A stretch of 6,413 nucleotides of DNA, taken from contig PMDE01000139.1 of the NCBI GenBank assembly GCA_003154335.1, positions 12,489-18,901 of the forward strand, in the 5' to 3' direction. The position numbers and the translations under genes were made by a program. Of this stretch, positions 1 through 4,917 are shown piece by piece. The notes below the pieces were generated by a model. It did not search any database and was not told the DNA's origin. It saw nothing but the letters and a program-made list of their open reading frames with translations. Positions within the stretch are counted from its first letter, which is position 1. Each line of letters starts with the position of its first letter. The DNA comes from Methanoregula sp. Lineage in GTDB: Archaea > Halobacteriota > Methanomicrobia > Methanomicrobiales > Methanospirillaceae.

Positions 1-285
1 TGTCATTTCTACATTGTGTTCCTGAAAGTGGCAAAAAATGTCAGGTTTTACCATCGGAGGTTTTTGAATTCCGGTCAACCGGATCTGGTACAGGATCTGA
101 CGTAAATCATTCATTTTTAACTTTTCGATCAAAAGTTCCCGCTCTTTGAGTTTTTTCAACGCATAGCGAACTGTTCTCGGGTGAAGACTTGTTTTTTTCA
201 CAAGGTCTTTCTGGGTCATTGCACATCCTGAATCAAGGATTTTCATCACTTTTTTTGAGGATTGGGGTAATTTATTTGCAGTCAT
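1..285 (-). CDS. Winged helix-turn-helix (MarR-like) transcriptional regulator, 3' end cut by window edge
   Basis: The reading frame opens with ATG at 285 and stays open for 95 codons to position 1, so the C-terminus is outside the window. Residues about 8-60 look like a winged helix-turn-helix: a first helix (SSKKVMKILDSG), then MTQKDLVKKTSLHPRTVRYALKKL split as helix 2, turn (SLHPRT) and recognition helix, then KERELLIEKL leading into a basic wing. This layout is typical of the small MarR-like regulators common in methanogens. The ribosome site is weak (only GGTG upstream). The gene begins 18 bases after the stop of the 114-residue gene, in the same reading frame. As the last visible gene of the sod-encapsulin cluster it is a candidate self-regulator of that operon. 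The DNA-binding role follows from the family; its targets and any ligand are unknown. Confidence 0.75.
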   Translation of the reverse strand, partial: MTANKLPQSSKKVMKILDSGCAMTQKDLVKKTSLHPRTVRYALKKLKERELLIEKLKMNDLRQILYQIRLTGIQKPPMVKPDIFCHFQEHNVEMT

Positions 286-303
286 AAAACATGGGCACCG
301 GCA

Positions 304-648
304 TTAATCACAGCCGGCCCCGCATCCCTCCTTTTGTTTCTGGTCAGATTCTTCTTTATCCGCAAGGACAGCTAAAAGGGCTTTGTCCACGAAATCTTCA
401 AAAGTTTTCATGGTTCCCCAGTTTTCTATTGAATATGAATCCATCATATCGGGGTCTGAAAAAAGTAAAACATTTCCTTCTTCGTTCCGTCCGGAAATGT
501 ACCTTCTTCCCCGGTGATGGCTGTCATCTTTCTTTGGTATCCTTGCAGTGGCCATCCAATAGGATTTTGCATCCTGTGCATCGACGTAAATTTCGTGGTC
601 CTGCTCAAATTTTTTTAAGAGATCTTCTGTTTTTTTCAACACTTCCAT
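304..648 (-). CDS. Unknown 114-residue protein with C-terminal CGAGC motif, downstream of encapsulin
   Basis: I do not recognise the family. The chosen start is ATG 648, because GGAGAG lies 5 bases upstream; GTG at 651 is only 2 bases from that site. The protein begins with an acidic/basic helix (residues 1-18), a short strand (EIYVDA, 19-24), a central part with H44-H45 and basic residues (HHRGRRYISGR), a further strand (NVLLFSD, 59-65), then an aromatic stretch and a helix (TFEDFVDKALLAVLADK, 82-98). A hydrophilic tail ends in C109-G-A-G-C113-D. There is no signal peptide or membrane segment, so it is probably cytosolic. The tail lacks the GSLK-type encapsulin-loading sequence. The paired cysteines could bind a metal or form a redox pair, which is inference. 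It sits 35 bases after the encapsulin stop and is probably co-transcribed with it. Confidence 0.75.
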   Translation of the reverse strand: MEVLKKTEDLLKKFEQDHEIYVDAQDAKSYWMATARIPKKDDSHHRGRRYISGRNEEGNVLLFSDPDMMDSYSIENWGTMKTFEDFVDKALLAVLADKEESDQKQKEGCGAGCD

Positions 649-683
649 CACATCTCTCCGGTTGATTGATTACCTGCACAACA

Positions 684-1472
684 TTATTTTAGAAGACAGA
701 TAGCTCCTGGTACTTTGATGAGAAGTGCCAGACTCTCTGTTATATAGAAATCCAGATTTTCTCCCGCCGGACCAGTATATCCGATAGTCATGTCCTGCCC
801 TAAACAAAGAGAACAGAACTGACGCCCTGAAGCGAGGAGAACCCCGCCTTTTTTCAGGGCAGGTGCTTTCACGATACCATCTGCCACAAAAGTGCGGATA
901 TGATCAAGCTCTGTGCCGTCCCCCTGGGGATACCGGCGTAACAGGAGATTGTAAAGGGAGGGGGCAAGAGCCATACAATATCCCCCATGGAACCCTGCTT
1001 CATCGAGCTTCGTCACCGCTTCAATGATCTGGTCTGCTGCTGTCCCGACCTTTTCCCATTTCGTCAGGGTCTGGGAACTGGTTCCTTTGACGGACAGCAA
1101 TCCGGAAGAGCTCCCTATCCCGTGGAAAATTACCTGGTCTTCCTTTGCAGCACAATCAATTGCGGCACGAGCAACCGGCCCGCTATCAAAAGTAAGGTGA
1201 TCTTTTTCAAATGCGGCAAGGTCACGTTTTCCCAGGCTGAATCCGGATTTCAGTTCATTGAGAGGAACAACGCCACTTACAAAGACCCCTTTTTCCTGCT
1301 CAACATCACTGAGGGGTATAACTTTCAATCCGAAACCATATGGCCCTTCAATGGCAACCAGACGGCGTCCTGCAAGCTGGCTTTTTGCCGCTTCGATCAT
1401 CGTACTGTCGAGCATTTTCCATGTGTCAGCCCCAATGGGAGCTTCTTTTCGTCCAAGATACACGTTTTCCAT
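684..1472 (-). CDS. Family 1 encapsulin shell protein (linocin M18/CFP29 type)
   Basis: This 262-residue protein is the shell subunit of a protein nanocompartment with the HK97 phage-capsid fold; family members assemble into icosahedral shells that take up cargo enzymes. The length is close to the roughly 265 residues of the Thermotoga maritima protein. Family landmarks are visible in order: the N-terminal arm and helix that bind cargo peptides (1-33), GRRLVAIEGPYG (35-46), the E-loop region around 60-80, DQVIFHG (112-118), the five-fold pore segment around YPQGDGTELDHIRTF (181-195), LGQDMTIGY (224-232) and FYITESLALL (242-251). Five cysteines are present, including a CxxC pair (C220, C223) just before GQD. 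Recalled alignment places R83 where T. maritima has the flavin-stacking W87. The start is supported by GAGGTG 6 bases upstream. It follows the ferritin-like cargo gene by 13 bases, and the ribosome site lies inside that gap, which suggests translational coupling. Confidence 0.95.
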   Translation of the reverse strand: MENVYLGRKEAPIGADTWKMLDSTMIEAAKSQLAGRRLVAIEGPYGFGLKVIPLSDVEQEKGVFVSGVVPLNELKSGFSLGKRDLAAFEKDHLTFDSGPVARAAIDCAAKEDQVIFHGIGSSSGLLSVKGTSSQTLTKWEKVGTAADQIIEAVTKLDEAGFHGGYCMALAPSLYNLLLRRYPQGDGTELDHIRTFVADGIVKAPALKKGGVLLASGRQFCSLCLGQDMTIGYTGPAGENLDFYITESLALLIKVPGAICLLK

Positions 1473-1485
1473 TCAAAACACCTCG

Positions 1486-1848
1486 TTACCCGGACTTCAA
1501 TGATCCAATCGTAGGTGCAGCCTTGTCAGCTGGTTCCGGGACTGGTTGTCCGATTTTTGCTGAAATTGCATTCACTTCAAGAGCCCCTTTGTTCAGGTAC
1601 TCATCCTCGTCGCCCGTCAATATCGCAATGAGCCGGGCAAATTCCCCTACATGAACCCGCTCCTCGTTCGCAATATCGATGAGTACTGCTTTTGCGACAG
1701 GATTATCCGTCGCATCCGCGTGGGCCATATATGTATGGACCGCTTCTTCCTCTGCAGAAAGGTCCAGCCGTATTGCCCGGATGAGTTCTTCTGACGTTAA
1801 TTTGCGTTCGGGAATTTTACCACTGAATGGGTTGACAAATTCTGGCAT
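1486..1848 (-). CDS. Encapsulated ferritin-like protein (EncFtn), encapsulin cargo
   Basis: This 120-residue protein belongs to the EncFtn family: two-helix ferritin-like subunits that form a ferroxidase centre only when paired, and oxidise Fe(II) inside encapsulin shells. Helix 1 (about 18-46) carries E33, E35 and Y40, and helix 2 (about 50-78) carries E62, E63 and H66. By recalled alignment with the Rhodospirillum rubrum protein, E33, E63 and H66 match the metal-binding E32, E62 and H65. The position of its E31 is an alanine here. After helix 2 comes an acidic stretch (GDEDE), a Pro/Ala-rich linker (about 97-112) and the terminal TIGSLKSG, a typical encapsulin cargo-loading peptide. The start ATG has GAGGT upstream. 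EncFtn stores little iron by itself; the shell provides the mineral space. The next gene is the encapsulin, as in bacterial systems. Some archaea fuse the two proteins, but here they are separate. Confidence 0.93.
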   Translation of the reverse strand: MPEFVNPFSGKIPERKLTSEELIRAIRLDLSAEEEAVHTYMAHADATDNPVAKAVLIDIANEERVHVGEFARLIAILTGDEDEYLNKGALEVNAISAKIGQPVPEPADKAAPTIGSLKSG

Positions 1849-1907
1849 TCTTTAACCTCTTTTTTTATCATCTGATTTTTTTTATCCAAACATCATCATA
1901 CGGGAGT
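1849..1907 (-). promoter_or_regulatory. sod-encFtn spacer with ribosome site and possible weak internal promoter
   Basis: The 59 bases between the sod stop and the encFtn start contain two GATAAAAAAA runs on the minus strand, at about 1875-1887 and 1859-1870. The second leads into AGAGGTTA, the ribosome site of encFtn. The first run (GGATAAAAAAAAT) could act as a TATA box with a start about 25 bases downstream, very close to the encFtn ATG. No T-rich terminator tract is seen on the minus strand, so read-through from sod is more likely than a separate transcript. The promoter reading is weak. Confidence 0.25.
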
Positions 1908-2531
1908 TTAGGGTAATTTTTTCAGGGAATCAAACCTGCCGCTAACCATATTCCAGTTCACAATATTCCAGAACGCTTCAACAAATTTCGCCCGGTCATT
2001 CTTGTAATCCAGGTAATACGCATGTTCCCAGACATCGAGCACGAGAAGGATGGCAAAACCAGGAATGATGTTGACATTGTGTTTCTCAACCTGCAAAATA
2101 AGCGGTCGACCGGTTTTGGTACAGTAGGTCATCATTGCCCATCCTGAACCTTCGACACTGGTTGCAGCCTGGGTAAACTCCTTTTTAAAGCGTTCAAATG
2201 TACCAAATTCATCATCGATTGCTTTTGCAATACCTCCTTTTGGCAATCCTCCGCCTCCTTTTCCGGATGGTGCAAGGTTTTCCCAGAAGCGGTTATGGAG
2301 TCTGAAACCGCCCATATGAAACGAAAGTTCCTTCAGGATTGCCTTCATGTCCAGATCCGCATTATCCTTACGGGCCTTGTCCATTTTTTCAAGAACTGCA
2401 TTTGCCCCGGTTACATATGCCTGGTGATGTTTCAGGTGGTGCAGTTTCAGCTGTTCCTCAGAAATATACGGCGCTAAGGCAGTGTATTCGTAAGGTAATT
2501 TTGGCAACGAGTATAATTTTATCGGCTCCAT
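1908..2531 (-). CDS. sod: Superoxide dismutase, iron/manganese family
   Basis: This 207-residue cytosolic enzyme converts superoxide to hydrogen peroxide and oxygen. The four metal ligands of the Fe/Mn family are visible: H31 in KLHHLKHHQAYV, H79 in RLHNRFWENL, and D166 and H170 in LDVWEHAYYLDY. The second shell has G75 where E. coli FeSOD has its active-site glutamine, and H151 in QVEKHNVN near the place of the MnSOD glutamine. That histidine pattern is the one recalled for archaeal and mycobacterial iron-type enzymes, so iron is the likelier metal, with some tolerance for manganese possible. The start ATG has GGAGGT 8 bases upstream. The tail ends GRFDSLKKLP, slightly longer than recalled archaeal relatives, and contains SLK as in the neighbouring cargo peptide. 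It is the first gene of the encapsulin cluster and has its own promoter region upstream. Confidence 0.95.
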   Translation of the reverse strand: MEPIKLYSLPKLPYEYTALAPYISEEQLKLHHLKHHQAYVTGANAVLEKMDKARKDNADLDMKAILKELSFHMGGFRLHNRFWENLAPSGKGGGGLPKGGIAKAIDDEFGTFERFKKEFTQAATSVEGSGWAMMTYCTKTGRPLILQVEKHNVNIIPGFAILLVLDVWEHAYYLDYKNDRAKFVEAFWNIVNWNMVSGRFDSLKKLP

Positions 2532-2610
2532 TGATCAATACCTCCGTGTGTCTTCCCACCCGTAAAAAGGACGGGATTCTCATCAGATGTTAGGTGTATT
2601 GAAAATGAGG

Positions 2611-2657
2611 TTTTATAGAGTATTGCCCATAACTCAGATTTTGAAACAAATCGTGAA
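2611..2657 (-). promoter_or_regulatory. Candidate sod promoter: TATA box plus upstream element shared with ATP-cone gene
   Basis: On the minus strand a TATA-like CTATAAAA lies at 2611-2618, placing the expected start site near 2585-2590 and a leader of about 55-60 bases before the ribosome site. Upstream, plus-strand ATTTTGAAACAAA (2638-2650) followed by TCGTGAA (2651-2657) is repeated almost exactly before the ATP-cone gene, at the same 27-base offset from a TTTTAT box. An element just upstream of the TATA box fits an activator or factor-B-assisting site better than a blocking operator, but this is inference. Confidence 0.5.
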
Positions 2658-2674
2658 ACGACCGGGTCTCTTTT

Positions 2675-2712
2675 AAAAAAAATTTTTATTCAGAAACAGA
2701 AATCCATTTCTG
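2675..2712 (-). terminator. Candidate terminator: 7-bp inverted repeat then T8 tract
   Basis: On the minus strand a perfect inverted repeat (arms CAGAAAT and ATTTCTG, 2697-2712, 2-base centre) is followed 14 bases later by eight T residues (2675-2682). Archaeal transcription commonly ends at T tracts. It lies just upstream of the sod promoter, so it would insulate sod from transcription arriving from the HEAT gene. The 2-base centre is too tight for an ideal RNA loop, so the repeat could instead be a protein-binding site. Confidence 0.4.
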
Positions 2713-3034
2713 ATTTTCGCGTCAAACCGCTTTTCTGGTGTCTTTACCGGTCATTTCATGACTTTGCCGGTCCCTTTATCAAAAGCCAGTATATGAAGCC
2801 AAAGGGGAAGTTCTCTTCTCTATCGCCCCACCGGATAAATTGCATTTATTGAGGCATGCGGGCATTCCTGTCTCATAGATGATGCAATTACCTTTTTTAA
2901 GAGAATTTCCTCGTTATTTATCCGGATACCTTTCATTGGCCCCTGCGGATATCTTCGAGATCCCCGACTTTGATCTCTCAGGCGCCCTTACCCGGTATTT
3001 TTTTTGTAATTGCTTTTGCAATCTTCTGAACAGA

Positions 3035-3529
3035 TTAGTTCTTATCGGAGGTCGCAGCCTCGAAATATCTGAAACTTTTCTGTTCCCCGATCGCGGTGAG
3101 TGCCAGTGCGGCGCCCATCCTCACACGCCAATCTGGATTCCTGAGTGCAGCATTCAGCCGGTCCGCAGAGGAGGGATCTTCAATCCGGGTAAGTGCACCG
3201 ATTGAATGTCTCCGGACTTTTGGTTTCTCGTCTCTCAAAGAAATCAGCGATGCATCAAGAGCCTTTCCTGCCCGCATTCGCACAGCCCAGTCGCCATCAC
3301 GAAGTGCGGTGATCAACGAGTCAGTTGCATGCAGATCTCCTATCCGGCCAAGCGCCCAGGCAGATCTCAACCATGCTACGCTGTCCTTATCCTCACGAGC
3401 CGGAACGAGATAATCCACGGCAGGTAATCCAATCCTCTCAAGAGTAAATGCTGCACCCCACCGGACATCTTCATTTTTATGGGATAAGTCTTTGACTAAT
3501 TCCTGGATTCCGGAATCGGAACTATCCAT
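3035..3529 (-). CDS. HEAT-repeat protein (PBS-lyase-like HEAT repeats), 164 residues
   Basis: The protein is built almost entirely of short helical repeats of the PBS-lyase HEAT type, a scaffold for protein-protein contacts. About five repeats can be marked: residues 8-34 (EDVRWGAAFTLERIG), 37-64 (VAWLRSAWALGRIG), 67-92 (WAVRMRAGKALDA), 95-116 (PKVRRHSIGALTRI) and 119-148 (WRVRMGAALALTAIG). Each has the pattern of an Asp/Arg-rich turn followed by an alanine-rich second helix. No enzymatic domain, signal peptide or membrane segment is visible. ATG 3529 is preferred to TTG 3556 because GGGTGAG lies about 4 bases before it and the repeats begin right after. Small HEAT proteins of this kind are common in methanogens; the partner cannot be deduced from the neighbours. 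Confidence 0.88.
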   Translation of the reverse strand: MDSSDSGIQELVKDLSHKNEDVRWGAAFTLERIGLPAVDYLVPAREDKDSVAWLRSAWALGRIGDLHATDSLITALRDGDWAVRMRAGKALDASLISLRDEKPKVRRHSIGALTRIEDPSSADRLNAALRNPDWRVRMGAALALTAIGEQKSFRYFEAATSDKN

Positions 3530-3862
3530 TTTTCTCACCCGATATAGTAAACACAAATTTTACATCAACAACGGATGAACACAGGATATCCCCTTTGGTA
3601 TCAGAAAATATACAAAATTTATGGTATCTTCCATTTTTTGAAAAATGAAAACATACTCTGGTGACAGATTTTCATCTTTGGATTAATAAAAACAGTTCGG
3701 AACCGGTGCCTTAATTTTTCATACTTTGATCCTGAATAAAATCTAAAAGAAGAGCCCCATACGATCTCAGTTCGAAATGCAAGGACTGGATATTTTTTTT
3801 ATCGACCAGAGATCGGGAGTGAAAACTCAGCAGATACATCTGTTTCGGGCTCAATAATCAAA
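3530..3862. other. 333-base spacer between ATP-cone gene and HEAT-repeat gene
   Basis: The stretch is A/T-rich. Just beyond the ATP-cone stop is the inverted repeat CAGAT-AC-ATCTG (3831-3842). A minus-strand frame from ATG 3839 to TAA 3711 would give 42 residues but has no ribosome site, so it is not called as a gene. Nearer the HEAT gene, minus-strand GTATATTTTC (3604-3613) is a possible TATA box. The A/T palindrome ATTTTTTGAAAAAT (3633-3646) sits 27 bases from it, the same offset as the shared element before sod and the ATP-cone gene. That resemblance may only reflect base composition. Confidence 0.5.
3604..3646 (-). promoter_or_regulatory. Possible promoter of the HEAT-repeat gene
   Basis: Minus-strand GTATATTTTC at 3604-3613 is a TATA-like stretch about 75-85 bases before the chosen ATG. 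The 14-base A/T palindrome at 3633-3646 lies just upstream of it and matches 10 of 14 positions of ATTTTGAAACAAAT from the sod promoter. No stronger TATA candidate is seen in this spacer. Confidence 0.3.
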
Positions 3863-4117
3863 TCAGCCGGATCTTTTTTTCACGGCCGTATCATAGACAA
3901 GCCAGTTTCTCTCCCATTCCGGGTTTTTTGATTTAAGGCCTGCCAGAACTTTTGCCTTGATCTCAAGGGTTGTCATGCCTTCTTTTATCATTCCCTCAAT
4001 ATCCTTACTAATCATTCTGGCAACGTCAGGAGGTGCACCGGATTTTATCGCACTCACAACAATCTTTTCAGGGACAAATAATTCTTTTCGTCCATCCCTT
4101 TTTTTTACCATGACCAT
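3863..4117 (-). CDS. Stand-alone ATP-cone domain protein, 84 residues
   Basis: The sequence begins VKKRDGRKELFVPEKIVVSAIKSGAPPDVARMISKDIE, the classic opening of the ATP-cone fold. That fold is the nucleotide-sensing domain found at the N-terminus of NrdR repressors and many ribonucleotide reductases. KRDGR (6-10) followed by F14 and EKI (17-19) match the nucleotide-binding start of the domain, and the MTTLEIKAKVLAGL segment (48-61) matches its later helices. The protein ends at residue 84 with no zinc ribbon and no reductase domain, so it is just the sensor module, perhaps acting on a partner protein. ATG 4117 is chosen over ATG 4111 because GGAGTG lies 8 bases before it. It is a single-gene unit with its own upstream region. 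Binding of ATP or dATP follows from the family and is not shown here. Confidence 0.8.
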   Translation of the reverse strand: MVMVKKRDGRKELFVPEKIVVSAIKSGAPPDVARMISKDIEGMIKEGMTTLEIKAKVLAGLKSKNPEWERNWLVYDTAVKKRSG

Positions 4118-4212
4118 ACAAATAACACTCCGTCATTCGATCATTTGAGCAGGGAAATACTACAACACCGGGACAACATTGTATCTCAGCATTAACCCTA
4201 TAATGAGCAAGC

Positions 4213-4274
4213 TTTTATCAAATTGTCCCTTAAAATCAAATTTTGAAACAAAGCCGTGAACCAGATGTGTCTGG
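4213..4274 (-). promoter_or_regulatory. Candidate ATP-cone promoter: TATA-like box, shared element and adjacent inverted repeat
   Basis: On the minus strand a TATA-like GATAAAAG lies at about 4212-4219. The plus-strand element ATTTTGAAACAAA (4240-4252) is identical to that before sod and is followed by GCCGTGAA (4253-4260). Immediately beyond is the inverted repeat CCAGA-TGTG-TCTGG (4261-4274). The 27-base interval between the TTTTAT box and the element is the same as at sod, and 16 of these 27 bases match. Another TATA-like stretch, CATTATAG near 4198-4205, cannot be excluded. Confidence 0.45.
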
Positions 4275-4305
4275 GAAGTAGTATAACGTATAAGAAAGGG
4301 CCTGA

Positions 4306-4584
4306 TCAGTGTTTCAGGTCGTCGGGGTTTAACAATCTGATGAGGGCTTCAATGCTGGCAATCTCACGTCGTAAGACATCCTCATGAAAATAGTGAAGCA
4401 GCCTGGATTCAAATTTTAGTTTGTAATCCCTGTTCCAGCCTGAACGTTGATCGTACTGATTCTTAAGAGAGAATTTGAGTTCATTGAGATCCTGCAGGCT
4501 CAGTTTATCGATAAATGTCTCCTGGTACTTGTTCATCAGGGACGTTTTTATCTCAACTGATGAATCTTTTTTATCTGTATCCAT
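4306..4584 (-). CDS. Unknown 92-residue charged helical protein
   Basis: I do not recognise a family. The protein is highly charged and predicted by eye to be mostly helical after a polar N-terminus (MDTDKKDSS). Helices are likely at 14-29, 31-45 (LQDLNELKFSLKNQY) and 55-86 (a long run ending in REIASIEALIRLL), with an amphipathic leucine pattern suited to a coiled coil or helical bundle. Aromatic and basic residues cluster in the middle (W50, Y54, R61, H64, Y65, H67). There are no cysteines, signal peptide or membrane segment. The start ATG is preceded by GGGGGTT about 9 bases upstream, and a strong TATA-like stretch lies 52-59 bases before it, which favours a real gene. It lies between dnaJ and the ATP-cone gene, but there is no evidence of a functional link. 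Confidence 0.7.
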   Translation of the reverse strand: MDTDKKDSSVEIKTSLMNKYQETFIDKLSLQDLNELKFSLKNQYDQRSGWNRDYKLKFESRLLHYFHEDVLRREIASIEALIRLLNPDDLKH

Positions 4585-4633
4585 ACTACTCTGAACCCCC
4601 TTTCATTTCCCATAAATCACACTTTTGATTCAA

Positions 4634-4648
4634 GAATATATTTTTTTT
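4634..4648 (-). promoter_or_regulatory. TATA-box promoter of the 92-residue gene
   Basis: Minus-strand AAAAAATATATTC (within 4634-4648) is a good archaeal TATA-like sequence. A start about 25 bases downstream would leave a leader of roughly 25-30 bases that includes the GGGGGTT ribosome site. Confidence 0.5.
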
Positions 4649-4808
4649 GAGTAATTTGGCATAATTTTTGATTCCGGAGCAGTCCAGGTATGGTAATCTT
4701 ACCACCTCCAGTTCTGCATACCAGAAAAAATTGTGGAATTTCCTGCCTGTCGTTTAGTCCTGAAAACCCCGGTACTGTTTTGATATTTCCTGCAGTGATC
4801 AATCGGGT

Positions 4809-4820
4809 GCATATATTTTC
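4809..4820 (-). promoter_or_regulatory. Second TATA-like element downstream of dnaJ
   Basis: Minus-strand GAAAATATATGC is a strong TATA-like match about 100 bases after the dnaJ stop. A start near 4785 would give either a long structured leader for the 92-residue gene or a short non-coding transcript ending near the T6 tract at 4725-4730. Confidence 0.35.
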
Positions 4821-4917
4821 TGATCATTAAAGAAATTTGCCGATCCCCAGGAAATCAACTGAGGAGAAACAGGATAGGAGGTCATATTTTTTTCCGGGTC
4901 CTTTTCGCTGCTCCGGA

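Larger units (their letters stand above)
2532..3034. other. 503-base spacer between HEAT-repeat gene and sod
   Basis: No convincing gene is seen here. Reading down the minus strand from the HEAT-gene stop there is a small hairpin (ATTGC-AAAA-GCAAT, about 3009-3022) and GAGATC (2957-2962) paired with GATCTC (2972-2977). A TATA-like CATATAC lies near 2789-2796. Two imperfect direct repeats CTTTRCCGGTC (2742-2752 and 2762-2772) follow with a 20-base period. Next are the perfect inverted repeat CAGAAAT-CC-ATTTCTG with a T8 tract, the sod promoter, and the sod leader. The leader holds a 5-base-pair hairpin (CCCGT 2559-2563 with ACGGG 2571-2575) just ahead of the ribosome site. The plus-strand reading frame from 2879 is antisense to the HEAT gene and unlikely to be real. 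Confidence 0.6.
4585..4917. other. 333-base spacer between dnaJ and the 92-residue gene
   Basis: On the minus strand the dnaJ stop is followed by TCCGG and CCGGA arms (4896-4920 region) that could form a weak 3' hairpin. Further on are a TATA-like stretch (4809-4820), a T6 tract (4725-4730), the inverted repeat TGGTAA-TC-TTACCA (4691-4704), and longer arms GGTATG (4687-4692) with CATACC (4717-4722). The TATA box of the 92-residue gene comes last. A 61-codon frame at 4617-4802 begins with TTG, has no ribosome site and shows no recognisable composition, so it is not called. Confidence 0.5.

Noticed and set aside
987..1514. Plus-strand 175-codon frame over the encapsulin gene
   Set aside because: It is the antisense shadow of a clearly recognised encapsulin, with no domain features of its own.
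2879..3205. Plus-strand 108-codon reading frame
   Set aside because: It is antisense to the HEAT-repeat gene over much of its length, has no ribosome site and shows no recognisable domain pattern.
3711..3839. Minus-strand 42-residue frame (begins MYLLSFHSRSLVDKK) downstream of the ATP-cone gene
   Set aside because: The composition is plausible for a small protein, but no ribosome site is visible and its ATG lies within an inverted repeat. Conservation would be needed to accept it.
4617..4802. Minus-strand 61-codon reading frame between dnaJ and the 92-residue gene
   Set aside because: It needs a TTG start, has no Shine-Dalgarno site, overlaps the inverted repeats and the TATA box of the next gene, and resembles no known family.
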